Notes under the pieces: model-generated
What the model saw: only the letters and a program-made list of their open reading frames with translations
What the model was told of the DNA's origin: nothing
The model's database searches: none
Shown: one piece after another, positions 34,535 through 45,585 of the stretch
How the letters are laid out: each line of letters opens with the position of its first letter
Position numbering within the stretch: the stretch's first letter is position 1
Program-made: the position numbers and the translations under genes
From: Pelobates cultripes
Lineage: Eukaryota; Chordata; Amphibia; Anura; Pelobatidae
Reading direction: 5' to 3'
Assembly (NCBI GenBank): GCA_933207985.1
Contig: OW240912.1
Span: forward strand, 255,925,393-255,989,392
Length of the DNA: 64,000 bases

Positions 34535-34673
34535 CAAGGGGGGGTTGGCTGCACTCACCTGAACATGCACAAATGGGGGTGCTGCTGGGGGGCCAGCAGC
34601 ACCCCCATTTTGTGTAATATATATATATATATGTTATAAAACATCTCTGTTTTTATAATTTATGGCACAACCT
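34224..34673. repeat. Right arm of a long inverted repeat
   Basis: Complementary to 31022-31325 from CTATCAATTGTAAGTAGG to TATGGCACAACCT. It is longer than the left arm because of an expanded (TA)n tract (34457-34530) and an inserted 90-bp segment, which contains a perfect hairpin (AAATGGGGGTGCTGCTGG, GGGG loop, CCAGCAGCACCCCCATTT at 34571-34610). Confidence 0.85.
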
Positions 34674-34925
34674 TTATCCCCCCTGTTTGACTCATTTCTG
34701 ATGTTTATAAGGCTTAGAGGGAACCTTATGTTTTAAGGTGTGTCGCCTACTTTCATTTTTTTATATATCTTTTAGTTAGGTATATTAGCTCTGATCCTTT
34801 TGTCTATCACAAGACACTGTTAACGTGGACTATATTAAAGTTACTTATTGGCATATATATATATATAGTGTGTGTGTGTGTGCGCGCACGCAGATATAGA
34901 TTTATATATAATATATTTCTCCCAT
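34674..34925. other. Spacer with TA/TG microsatellite
   Basis: CACAAGACACTGTTAAC at 34808-34824 repeats sequence at 31003. A TA then TG microsatellite lies at 34855-34890. Confidence 0.6.
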
Positions 34926-34927
34926 CA

Positions 34928-35215
34928 CTGGAACGAAAACAGAAAACTGGCTTGGAAAAGGTACGTTTCTTACCAAGCCAGTTTTATAAATGGAGAATCA
35001 CGGATTGGCTGAGAGCATCATCTGACCGCTGTCGGCTAATTAGCGCACCCAAGCCTGCCGGTACTGCGTGCTTCCCGAAACTGATATTTCAGAAGCCGGG
35101 TGCCTCTTGGGGGGAGTTGAGATCATCGCTGGAGGCTCACTTTGAGGTTAAACCATTTGAGAACGGTTTAACCCCTTAAGGTAAGAGTGTGCCTGGGGTC
35201 CTTCTGGCACTGTAA
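34928..35215. mobile_element. T2-related fragment
   Basis: A hairpin GAAAACTGGCTTGG/CCAAGCCAGTTTT opens the fragment. It also has CACGGATTGGCTGAGAGCAT, like the GATTGGCTGAG core of T2-type copies, and ends after TTTAACCCCTTAAGGTAAG, similar in layout to 37300-37330. Both TTAA ends are missing. Confidence 0.4.
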
Positions 35216-36884
35216 CAACTTTATTTATACTAATTTAACAACAAATATTATTTGTTGCATGTAATTAATTAATTCAATAGCCTGTAAGCCTGGGGAAATT
35301 AGAAGTTATCTTTCCTGCTGTCATGGAACCACAAGTCCAATGACGTTCAGCAATATTCTAAATGAAAAGCATTATATCTGTGCCTAGCTAAGCATTGCTG
35401 AGTTGTAGTTTTATAAACAACTAGGCTACTAACTTATAGAATAATAATTTTCTTTTGCTCAGCCTCAGCTTGCAATTATGCTCCCCATATTATTATGGAC
35501 GCAAACACGATTTGTGTGGTTCTATTGCTGTGGATTTTGCGAGTTAGATAGAATTGCAGCACAGCACACTACTAACTGTTTAAAAAGCGGCTCCCTGAGG
35601 TTCTCAAAAAGACACAGCTTTGGTTTGCAACATCAGTCCCAAATAAAATCATTTAAAAAAGGCAATATACTGATTAGCTGAAATATAAAGGATCAAACAC
35701 ACATTGCATGTAATTGAGAGACGAGCAGTTATTTAAACATAATATTAGTAATAATAAAAATGTCAAGCCATCCCTTCTCATTTGTTCACTTCTGTCGAAA
35801 CATTTGTTCCTTCTTCTCAGACTGAGCAATGCACAATACATATTTCCTTTGAAGGAAGAGCTGATGTAATAGAAACTGAAGAAAAGGAATGTGCTGGCAG
35901 TGAGAAGACCAGACTGCCTTTCAGGAACTGATGTAATGTAAGGAGGGGTAGAATGGGTCTGGGATCTGTATTAATGCACAGCTATGCTAGTCAAGCAGGT
36001 AGGTTCTGCTAGGAAATAAGAGAAAATTTTAAAAACTGGCAGGCCAATCCCAGTGTAAACAGGATGCTCAAAATTATTCTGAGGATTTTTATTACAAAGT
36101 AACTTTTATATGTTTTAAGCCTTTTGAAATATTCTAAAATGTCATTGAGGAATGAAAGTTATGCCACGTTTATTGGTACGTCCACTAGTTGGTGTTTACT
36201 CCTGGCCCATTCATTGTTTGCATGGAGACGTTGCTGTTTTAAAACCAACAAGACCTGGTGAATATTATTCTAATGATATATAAAATATATCCTATGTATT
36301 GCTCAAAAAACCAAACACAGACAGACACACAGAAAATCTTATGAAAAACAGACCTGCACCTAATTATATGCATTATATTTTTGGGGTGGAGGGAAGGAGC
36401 AGAGTATATTTTGTTGTGAACATTTACCGTATTATAATATTTCAGCTGACTAACACTTGCAAATTAACTATTACCTTCCCAAATATTACCCTTACTAACA
36501 ACATTAATCTTGATCTATATGGATTATTATCCTTATGATTTAGTTTTTTCCCTCCACTGGAATAATAAATTGGATTTTTTTAAAGTGTAAGGAGGAATGT
36601 ATAAATGAACGTATAAAGCTATTGTTTAAATAATGACGCACACTTTTCCTTGCAAGGCCTCATAAGGCACGGTACAGAGTTTTTTTTAGGGTAAATACTC
36701 CCTAAATAAAAATGTTATTACCGTTAAAGTGCTTGACTTGTTTGGAAGATAAAAGCACAAGTATAAAACATTTTTTGAAAAATAGGTGTGAGGGGTGATC
36801 TACTTTAAGTCAATGGTATTACAAGAATCACATTTGCAGATGTATTCTTTTTAGAATAATGAATGTAAACCTTTTTAAATGAGC
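35216..36884. other. Unannotated AT-rich region
   Basis: No gene or repeat recognised over 1.6 kb. Confidence 0.5.
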
Positions 36885-37437
36885 CCCAAATGATGTGCAT
36901 GATATAAAATTGCCCATTGGAGTGGTCTGGGTGCCAACTCCCACCACCCTTAACCCTGCAAGTGTAATTATTTTCATAAACTGCAAAATATACCTTGCAG
37001 GGTTAAGTCCTCCTCTAGTGGCTGTCAATCAGACAGCCACTAGAGGGACTTCCTTGTTCTTAGAACATGAAAAGTGTGTTATATGACGCTGGACGTCTTC
37101 ATGCTATGTGTGGACCTCCAGCGTTGCCGAAATCCCCATAGGAAAGTATTGAATGATGCTTTCCTATGGAGAAGTCTAATGCGTGTGCGCTGCCATTGCC
37201 GCGCATGTGCATTAGGTCTCCCTTGCCGGCTGACGTCGGCGGGGGAAGAGAGTAGGCGGAGCCTGACCCAGCACCAAGGGACATCGGCGCTGGACTCCGG
37301 TAAGTCACAGATGGGGTTTTAACCCCTTCAGCAACTTCGGATGGGGGCTGGGAGGGAGAGGGGCACTCTACGGTCCTGCAGTGCCAGGAAAGCAAATATG
37401 TTTTATGGCACTGGATAATCCCTTTAATTGTAAATTT
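36885..37437. mobile_element. T2-like element, inverted relative of 56440
   Basis: Read in reverse it follows 56440-56923: GGATAATCCCTTTAAT at the right is the damaged end, then TTAACCCCTTCAGCAAC, GCCGGCTGACGTCGGCGGGG, TTTCCTATGGAGAAG and a CTCTAGTGGCTGTCAATC / GACAGCCACTAGAGG hairpin. The far end is GAGTGGTCTGGGTGCC without its TTAA. GC-rich relative to its surroundings. Confidence 0.65.
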
Positions 37438-39102
37438 CACAATGACCCATTCTTAAATTTACTATAATACAAGCTAAATAAAGGAATATTAAGTGCATGA
37501 TATATCTGGCTTTACTAGTCTGCTCTAGTTTGGTGTACCAACGCAGAGGTTAAAAACTAGTTCAGGGAGTAGAACCAATGAGGTATAAGTGTAATCAGAA
37601 TGAATGTGCTTCTATTATCTCTGTACTTTCTCTAGATGGAGTAAATCCTAGAGCTTTATTGGCTAAACAATTGTATTAGTGTACAACCTTTTCAAACTAC
37701 TCGTTGTCTTGTCAACAACATGCCTGAACAAGATAGCTAAGTGGTATTGAAGCTAATAGAACTCGGACAGTCAATACATATCTTATCTGTGCTAGAACTG
37801 TTTCCTTAAATATTTCTTAACTAAAAGAGTAGAACTCTAAATGTATTTTAATGGCTCAGGTTTACTGTAGCTGCTACGGGTCATCTTATAAGTGAAATGT
37901 GATAGCTGTCTGACTGTTACTATTTTATGTAATATAATTGACCTGCAACATATTGGTTAGGAGGGTATGCTGATAATGTTGCCTGACTTTCAGAAGATTT
38001 ATACAGAGAAATCAATGTTCAATGTCTTTCTCTTGGCTTCCTCTTATAAAACCATCACAATACATAGTGTAAATCACTTTGCCAGTTTTAATGAGACATA
38101 GCTTACTGTATTTCTGTATTTTTTCTTTTAAATGTTGGAAAACGTGCCCCATGTATTATTATTATTTTTTTTTGTAGATACATATGGATAGGAATGACAG
38201 AGGAGTAGTAATATAATACAACTGCTCACAATATATCTTAATGCAATTAATGGAATTGTAAACATAATAGTGCTTATAGTACTTTAAGTGCTTATCAAAT
38301 ACTAATAATTAATAATGTAATTTCTGGTATTATGACAAAAAAAATTGTTACTACTCTGTTATCTTCAGATAATTGATATAACCAATTTTATGTAGACATT
38401 TTTAAATTGACATCAAGTTCCAGGGGAGATTTTTATTTAAAAACAAAATTGGATTAATTTATGGGTCAAGTCACAGGGCTGAATTCTAGACTTGTGAACA
38501 GTAACACAAAATTAGGTTCTGCTGAATCGATTGACCTGGAAAACTATTTTTTGGGGAGGAGTCAAGATTTGTCTGTCTTGTAAGTGTTGTGAGAACAAGA
38601 ATTCAGATGAACAAACATTGTGTGGAAATAAATGTACTGATGCCAGTCAGTGTACTGCAAAATATAAATGTTTGCTGCCTTTTTCATTTGATTCACAGAT
38701 CAAGTGAAAAAAAAGTAACCAATAGATGGAAAAAGAGAGGAAGCAGCAAAAATAAATAAATCTATATGTGTATATTCATAGATTATATATTTATTTAACA
38801 TATAATAGATGAATATATAAATATAGGTTTTTGTACCGTTCCTCCTTTGTTCCCTCTTTGGTTTCTTCTCACTTGGTCAGTGTATACAATTAACATTTAG
38901 TGGCTATCCTCTAACCATCAAGCATGCACATTTAACCGTTTTTTTTTTAGGTGGGGCACCATGATGGGAACTCAGAATCACAAATGTCTCATTCATTGCC
39001 CATTTTGCTTGAGTTATGATTTATCCAGCAATTCAGTAGAGACCAAATGCACAAGTCTACTGAATTCTAAGAGATAAAACTATTTCTGGTAACTGAAAAA
39101 AA
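37438..39102. other. Unannotated AT-rich region
   Basis: No gene or repeat recognised over 1.6 kb. Confidence 0.5.
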
Positions 39103-39106
39103 AAGC

Positions 39107-39908
39107 TTGCAGAAATATTGTAATTGGCTAACTCAAGACAAGGTGCTGCAACAACTAAAGAAAGTTAATATAAACAAAGCTCCAGGGCCTGATGGTATTC
39201 ATCCACGAGTACTTAAGGAACTAAGTGTAGAAATAAGTGAACCTCTGTTTTTAATCTTTCAAGATTATTTTCTTTCAGGAAGTGTTCCGGAGTATTGGAG
39301 GGAGGCAGATGTAGTTCCTATATTCAAAAAAGGGTTCAAAATTCTTGCATGGAAATTATAGACCTGTGAGCTTAACTTCTGTGGCTGGAAAAGTATTTGA
39401 AATGTTATTAAGTGATAATATTTAAGAATTCCTTGAGAAGAATGTGGTTATCAGCAAAAATCAGCTGATTGCATTCTACGAAGAAGTAAGTAGAAGTATA
39501 GATCAGGGTGTTGCAGTGGATGTGATCTATTTGGATTTTGCCAAGGCATTTGATACAGTTCCACACAATAGATTAGTGTTCAAACTCAAAGACATCAGTC
39601 TAGATTTTAATTATTGGTCTTGGGTAGAACATTGGTTTAAAAACAGAGTACAAAGAGTTGTCATTAATGGTACATTTTCAAGCTGGACAGAGGTAGCAAG
39701 TGGTGTCCCTCAGGGTTCTGTTCTGAGACCCCTTCTATTTAAACTGTTTATAAATGATCTTGAAAAAAACATTGAAAGTCTTGTTTCAGTGTTTGCAGAT
39801 GGCACAAAACTCTGTAAAGTAATACAATGTGGGCAAGATATTACTTTGCTGCAGAGGAATTTAGACTGGGGGACTGGGCACTCAAATGGCAAATTAAATT
39901 TAATGTAG
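39107..39908 (+). pseudogene. CR1-like ORF2, reverse transcriptase fragment with FADG
   Basis: Two frames (39107-39361 and 39444-39908) cover the [33 protein letters not shown] and [13 protein letters not shown] are present. The active-site block reads VFADGTKL where the family has F/YADD, so the second aspartate is lost. A frameshift near 39345 and a stop at 39422-39424 separate the two frames. A 36-bp in-frame deletion removes the [11 protein letters not shown] block seen in copy 1. The copy is inactive. Confidence 0.85.
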
Positions 39909-40036
39909 AATAATGCAAAGTTATGCACGCCGGCGTAAAGAATGTACAAGCAACTTAATGGAAGCGAATTAGAGATAACAACACACGCTCTTTATAAATC
40001 ACTGGTAAGACCACATCTTGAATATACTGTGCAATT

Positions 40037-40450
40037 TTGGGCACCTATTCTACAGAGAATATTATGGCACTAGAAAAAGTGCAGAGGCAGGCTACAAAAT
40101 TAATAAAAGGAATGGAACATATCGGCTATGAAGAAAGGTTAACAAATTTAAACCTCTTTAGTTTAGAAAAACGTTGCCTCAGAGGGGATATGATAACATT
40201 ATACAAATATATTCAGGGCCAATACAAACCATTGTGTGGAAATCTATTCACAAACCGGACTTTACATAGGACACGGGTTCATGAGCTTAGATTGGAAGAA
40301 AGAAGATTTCGCCTAAGGCAAAGAAAAGTTTTTTTTACCGTAAGAACAATAAGGATGTGGAATGCTCTGCCTGAAGAATTGGTTTTATCAGATTCCGTAC
40401 AGATGTTCAAACAGCAACTAAATGCATTACAAAACCAGAATTTTCAATGA
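40037..40450 (+). pseudogene. CR1-like ORF2, C-terminal region
   Basis: An open frame of about 137 codons carries ALEKVQRQATKLIKGMEHIG, YEERLTNLNLFSLEKRCLRG, LRLEERRFRLRQRKVFFTVR and LPEELVLSDSVQMFKQQL, the conserved tail of CR1-type proteins. It is more intact than the same region of copy 1, which has a stop and shifts. No real start codon belongs to it; it is the end of a longer, broken ORF2. Confidence 0.8.
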
Positions 40451-40674
40451 TTTAATTTGTCAACTGTAGGGTAATAGCTTCTTGATCGAAGTAAAAATCT
40501 GACTACCGCTCTGGGGTCAAGAAATAATTTTTTTCCTAGTTTGTTGCAAAATTGGAAGTACTTCAAACTGGGGGTTTTTTTTGCCTTCTTTTGCATCAAC
40601 AAAAAAACAAATCTGAGGAAGGCTGAACTTGATGGACGCAAGTCTCTTTTCAGCCTACGTAACTATGTAACTAT

Positions 40675-41112
40675 AAAACAATTGCTATTTATATCTTAAA
40701 GCAGGACTATGGTTATTTTTTGCTTTTGTTTTTTTTCTCTATATGTCCCTTTTATCTTAAAAAAAAATATACTCCTCTCTTTCCTTGCCACTTGCCTTTA
40801 TATATATTTAACATGTTTTTTTCCATTATGTCTTCTTACGTTTATTTCAATATCTGGATGCCACTATTTTGTAGGAACATACTTCCCGGCAAGTTGGCCA
40901 GAATGGTGGCTTTCAAATCAGCACTAAAGCTTCATCAAGTATTATCAATATCACCACTTAACCACTACTTGATGATCTTTAAATAGTGAAAACTACTTGA
41001 AAGCAACTGCTATAAACAACAAACCTGGATGAGTTCTGACAGGAACTCTATATGTAAGAATAAGTAGGCATCTTGTGAATCTCTATTATTGTGGACTTTT
41101 GCTCTTCAATAA
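40675..41112. other. Spacer, possibly L1 5' region
   Basis: No gene recognised. The stretch just before 41113 may be the 5' part of the L1 copy, but no promoter is recognisable. Confidence 0.4.
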
Positions 41113-41981
41113 AAGGCCAAAGATAAAGCTAAAGATAGCGTGGAAGCTGGGCCCGATCAGGAATCAGGATCACCCTTATCTTCTCTAAATACACCTCATG
41201 TGCAGGCAGCAGTGAAGCAAGTAGAGACCCAACTCACAACAAACCTTATGCAGAAAATGCTGGATGAGGCAGTTAACAAGATGCAAATAACAGTAGAAGC
41301 AGCTATTGCCGATCTAAAAGAAAGTTTTATAGACCTAGATGCTCGGACTTTATACCTAGAGGGGAAGGTTAATGAGTTCACTGTAACTTATGCATCGGTG
41401 GGAGACTGGCTGGATGCAATAGACGATAGGATACTCCAACATGAATTAAAGTTAACAGATGTGGAGGATAGATCCCGGCGTAATAATATTCGGATACGCG
41501 GATCCCTGAAGAAGTTGCAATACAGGACTTGGAATCATATATGAGAGGTTTATTTCTGACCATCTTGCCAGACATACCACCAGAAATGCTCTTAGTCGAC
41601 CGTATACACAGACTTGCTAGACCACAGCATTTGCCTACATCTACACCAAGAGATGGGCTATTAAGACTTCATTATTATCATGTGAAGGACAAGATAATGC
41701 AGACTCACAGAAGTAAGGGGAAATTGACTGGGAAGTATGAAGATGTCTTTTTATTTACAGACCTCTCGGCAGAAACACTAAGATGCAGAAGGGCTTTTCA
41801 AGAAATACTAGAGACACTTCGATCTAACAATATTCCCTACAGATGGAGCTACCCAGTTAAGCTGGTTATCATGAGAGGTGGGAAATCTACTACAATGGCA
41901 TCACCGGAGGAAGGTATAAAGCTTCTACAAGAATGGGGTTTAACCAGGAACCCTCAAGATGATCCTATGAAAACCAGCTAA
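41113..41981 (+). pseudogene. L1-type LINE ORF1 (RNA-binding chaperone), frameshifted
   Basis: L1 ORF1 proteins form coiled-coil trimers, bind the LINE RNA and act as nucleic-acid chaperones in the retrotransposition particle. The first half (to about 41503) has a charged N-terminus, a predicted coiled coil through VKQVETQL, AVNKMQITVEAAIADLKESF and VGDWLDAIDDRIL, and DVEDRSRRNNIRIRG at the start of the RRM-like domain. The second half, in another frame (to 41981), carries the rest of that domain and the C-terminal domain (NNIPYRWSYPVKLVI). A one-base deletion at the CGCGGATCCCTGAAG junction (about 41500-41506) separates the halves. The true start codon is not visible, as an in-frame TAA lies at 41110. 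No ORF2 follows. Confidence 0.85.
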
Positions 41982-42893
41982 TGTAACGGTGACATGAGAA
42001 AATGGAAGTTCCAGCCAAGGTTCCTGACAAGAATGAGGAATCCTAGACTGAAAGTGGACTAATAACAAGTTCCTGAGATCCAGCAAGGGTTTGATATGAT
42101 TAAGATTATTGATATTACATATATTATTGGATATTATTTGATATAATAATTTTTTTTTCTACTTGATAATTTAATTTGACCTATTTTAATTTATTCTCTG
42201 TCCTATTTGATAATGTATCTGGTAAAGGTATAGTATAAAGGTATAGTATAATACAGTCCTGGTGTAGGGAATGTATACAAGTTTTGTTTCTTGTTATTAT
42301 TTTATGCTATAGGTACAGTGTGATATGCTAATGACATATACGGATATATAAGCTACTAGATAGACTACAATAAGGTTATGTTATTGGTATACAAGCCACT
42401 AGATATGTTAAATGGCTAAATAGATGTTTCATTTAGTTAATTGGGTAAAGGGTTAAAGGGCTAAAATGCATGCAATAGAAATAGCTATTCAAGCTATGTA
42501 AACAATCTAACTAGCGTTTTTTGAATAGAAGCCTTTATATGCGTATATAATGCAGGTTATGTGCATAAAGCAATTTGTTTAAATATAAAGGGACTCTTCC
42601 CCTTCCCCTTTTTTCTTTTTTTTTTTTTTATAATTTGAATTAAGGTGATAACTCATTTGGATATGGGGCGGCTTTTAAGGGCATAACGAGAATATAGGAT
42701 AAAGAAGAGACAGTTAAATATTTGTCAGGTACTGTAGTAATTGAATCTACAGACAATTAAGGTATTCCCTTACTAGCTATTAATGCGGTGCTTTGGTAAT
42801 TGTGAATATTATACTATAGAAATGTTAGATATGCCTATTTTTAATATTCAATAGAATTATACCCACTTGCGGCTCTTCTAAACTATGGCACAT
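41982..42893. other. Region downstream of L1 ORF1
   Basis: No endonuclease or RT of L1 ORF2 is found. A pyrimidine/poly-T tract lies at 42595-42630. The sequence may be flanking DNA or non-coding L1 remains. Confidence 0.45.
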
Positions 42894-43448
42894 TTAAAGG
42901 AACACTATAGTCACCTAAATTACTTTAGCTAAATAAAGCAGTTTTAGTGTATAGATCATCCCCCTTCAATTTCACTGCTCAATTCACTGTCATTTAGGAG
43001 TTAAATCACTTTGTTTCTGTTTATGCAGCCCTAGCCACACCTCCCCTGGCTATGATTGACAGAGCCTGCATGAAAAAAAAAACTGGTTTCACTTTCAAAC
43101 AGATGTAATTTACCTTAAATAATTGTATCTCAATCTCTAAATTGAATTTTAATCACATACAGGAGGCTCTTGCAGGGTCTAGCAAGCTATTAACATAGCA
43201 GGGGATAAGAAAATCTTAATTAAACAGAACTTGCAATAAAGAAAGCCTAAATAGGGCTCTCTTTACAGGAAGTGTTTATGGAAGGCTGTGCAAGTCACAT
43301 GCAGGGAGGTGTGACTAGGGTTCATAAACAAAGGAATTTAACTCCTTAATGGCAGAGGATTGAGCAGTGAGGCTGCTGGGGCATGTTCTATACACCAAAA
43401 CTGCTTCATTAAGCTAATGTTGTTCAGGTGACTATAGTGTCCCTTTAA
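42894..43448. mobile_element. Complete T2-like element
   Basis: TTAAAGGAACACTATAGTCA at the left and TGACTATAGTGTCCCTTTAA at the right are nearly perfect inverted ends with TTAA on both edges. Subterminal CACCTAAATTACTTTAGC pairs loosely with the TTAAGCTAATGTTGTTCAGG side. No transposase. It is the best preserved copy of the subfamily also at 3300. Confidence 0.8.
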
Positions 43449-44089
43449 AAGCTAAATAGATAACCCACATAGTTATGGAGTAGCCTATAGGGGCCTAATG
43501 GAAATACAGGATGTGTAAGTTATACTTTATAAGATAAATTGGCACTATAGTATTCTAACCTACAGCTACATAAGAGGGCATTCAATGTATCAGGGGAAGG
43601 CATAAGACTGAGTTGACAACTATCATTAGTCAAAAGTAGCTGGTAAAGGGGCTGTCACAGAATGTACTTTTTAACCCTAGCCTGAAATGGCTCAATTAAT
43701 TGGATTTAATATAAGGCTCCTCTATGCATTTAGATGCTATTCCTCATCTTCCCTACCTAGCAGAGGAAAGAGAAGGAAAAATAAGGAAGATGTGAATTAT
43801 TTACCTATTTTATTATTTATTTTTACTTTATTATTATAAATTTAAGTTGTTTTTTTTTTCAACTAGCTCTTATGGGAACCCGCACAGGGCTTATAAACCT
43901 TGCCAAGGTTCAACTAAAGGGCTGTATATATTCCAATTGATAAGATGTAATTATTGGAAATACTTGATTAACAGGATAATTTATTTAATAATACTGCTGA
44001 AGGAGTCCATTATAGATATATATAAAAGTATTAGTTTAGTTGATAATCATTAAGAGTTGTTAAGCTAAGTTTTTCTAGTTCTAGTCCTC
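43449..44089. other. Unannotated region
   Basis: Purine-rich patch near 43760-43800; no gene seen. Confidence 0.5.
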
Positions 44090-44340
44090 TCCCTCCCTCC
44101 CCAGCCGCATGTCTATTTAAGTGGCCCTTTATTGAAAACAGAGGGGCCAGCGCTAGGATAGTGCCGGGCCTGCATAGACCGGCAGGGGATGTCCTGTGAC
44201 CTCCCCTGCCGGCCTCGGCCCATGGCCACCGCGGCCCACCAGGCATTTGCCCGGTGTGCCCGATGCCCAGTCCGGGCCTGACCATAGCCACTACAGCATG
44301 TTGCAGCAGTTATGGTGAAAGGAATTTCTTGGCACCATTC
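44090..44340. repeat. GC-rich dispersed repeat fragment
   Basis: GGCAGGGGATGTCC pairs imperfectly with the CCTCCCCTGCCGGCC side. CATTTGCCCGGTGTGCCCGA and AGTCCGGGCCTG look like the end of a hAT-type repeat. A CCATAGCCACTACAGC/GCAGCAGTTATGGTG hairpin, as at 11954, follows. GC content is far above the flanks. Confidence 0.45.
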
Positions 44341-45344
44341 CATAGTTGGTAGTCAAACCACACACACAAAATGTTTGACACTTACTTTGATCACCAGATT
44401 TGATATCTTAAAGGGACAGTTTGGCAAAAAGCAGGACATTCCCAGCCCCTCTACAGCAAATAATGCAGAATTTAATTTTTTTTACTAAAGTAAAAGAGTG
44501 CATTAAACCAAATACCAGTATAAAAGACTGTAGTGGGTATCGTGCTTACTCTGTTCTTTTAACCCTTAGTGAATATTTATATATTAAAAGCTGTGATGCA
44601 CGTCAAATCTATTCAAGCAAAATAAATGAATTCAAACAACAGAGATTATACTAATTCTTAAAAAGCTTTCTGTTTGCCAGCATCATACTATGGGTTATCT
44701 GCAGCTGTTAAAGTCATTGTATACAGTAAGCTGTAACAAATCCAACATTACACTCTCAGCCAATCAAGATAATAAAAACATCTTGGCACACTGAGGCATG
44801 CACCTGTTAGCTGTTAACAAATGAAATGAATTGTGTAATGTATTCTGTTAGGGAGCTAGCCAACAATATTACACTGACACTTACTGCCTTTCTGTAACGT
44901 ATATTACAGATATCTCTGGCTTACTCAGTAAACAGTGATTAGCAACTAATATAGAAATCACCAAATCATCTATTTTCACATGTATAAGAGCAATCCATCA
45001 TGCAGTTTCCATGTAAACTATTGCCATTTTCTTGCAGCTAAGGCATGTGTTAACATTGTGTTTCTCAAGTCATGTCTTTGGTATATTTGGATTTAATGGC
45101 TTGTTGATTCACGCTTGCAAGCATGCATTTTTCTTGCTCAATTTGCCAATATATACCAAACAAACTCTTCAGTAGTAGCAATACATCACTCTATACCTAC
45201 TACAGGCACTATGGAGGGCTAAAAATCTCAAGATGATCAGAATTAGTGGAATTAAATGTCATGACAAGAACTACCATTCCTCAGTATAATTAACTGTGTT
45301 AGGGTTCGGCATCCTTTTTTCTGTCGCACACATACAAGTTAAAA
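44341..45344. other. Unannotated region
   Basis: TTAAAGGGACAGTTTGGC near 44409 looks like an unpaired T2-type end. Otherwise nothing recognised. Confidence 0.45.
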
Positions 45345-45585
45345 GGATTTGTGTGAGGGGCAAATATAGTAAAGGGGGAAATAAGTCGGTTGTGGTGTGC
45401 CGGAACCGACGTCGTGGTAGGCCTGTAATAAAAGAGGGCCCACCCATGAGATGTAATGAAAAGTATAAATTCGAGGGAGTGGAGGGTGGGGACATGCGAA
45501 TCGCTAAAAATACGTACGAGATGGAGGAAGGTGAGTAGGGGGTTTAAGTAGGGAACATGCCCCTCCCACAACTGCAGGCCAAGCC
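45345..45585 (-). repeat. Inverted copy of the 26090 repeat
   Basis: On the minus strand it carries GGCTTGGCCTGCAGTTGTGG, then CTCATGGGTGGGCCCTC and ACGTCGGTTCCGGCACACCA in the same order as 26090-26335. Open frames across it keep the LHLMGG and RRRFRHT peptides but shift relative to one another. Confidence 0.6.

Larger units (their letters stand above)
39103..40674 (+). mobile_element. CR1-like LINE, copy 2 (5' truncated)
   Basis: It begins at CTTGCAGAAATATTG, equivalent to 32430 of copy 1, so everything upstream of the RT N-terminus is missing, as is usual for 5'-truncated LINE copies. It ends with GGCTGAACTTGATGGACGCA and a GTAACTATGTAACTAT tail. Relative to copy 1 it has a 36-bp deletion near 39463 and about 140 bp missing near 39985, but keeps the RT segment that copy 1 has lost. 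Confidence 0.85.

Noticed and set aside
34292..34617. Tyrosine/isoleucine-rich frames
   Set aside because: Produced by the (TA)n tract in the right inverted arm.
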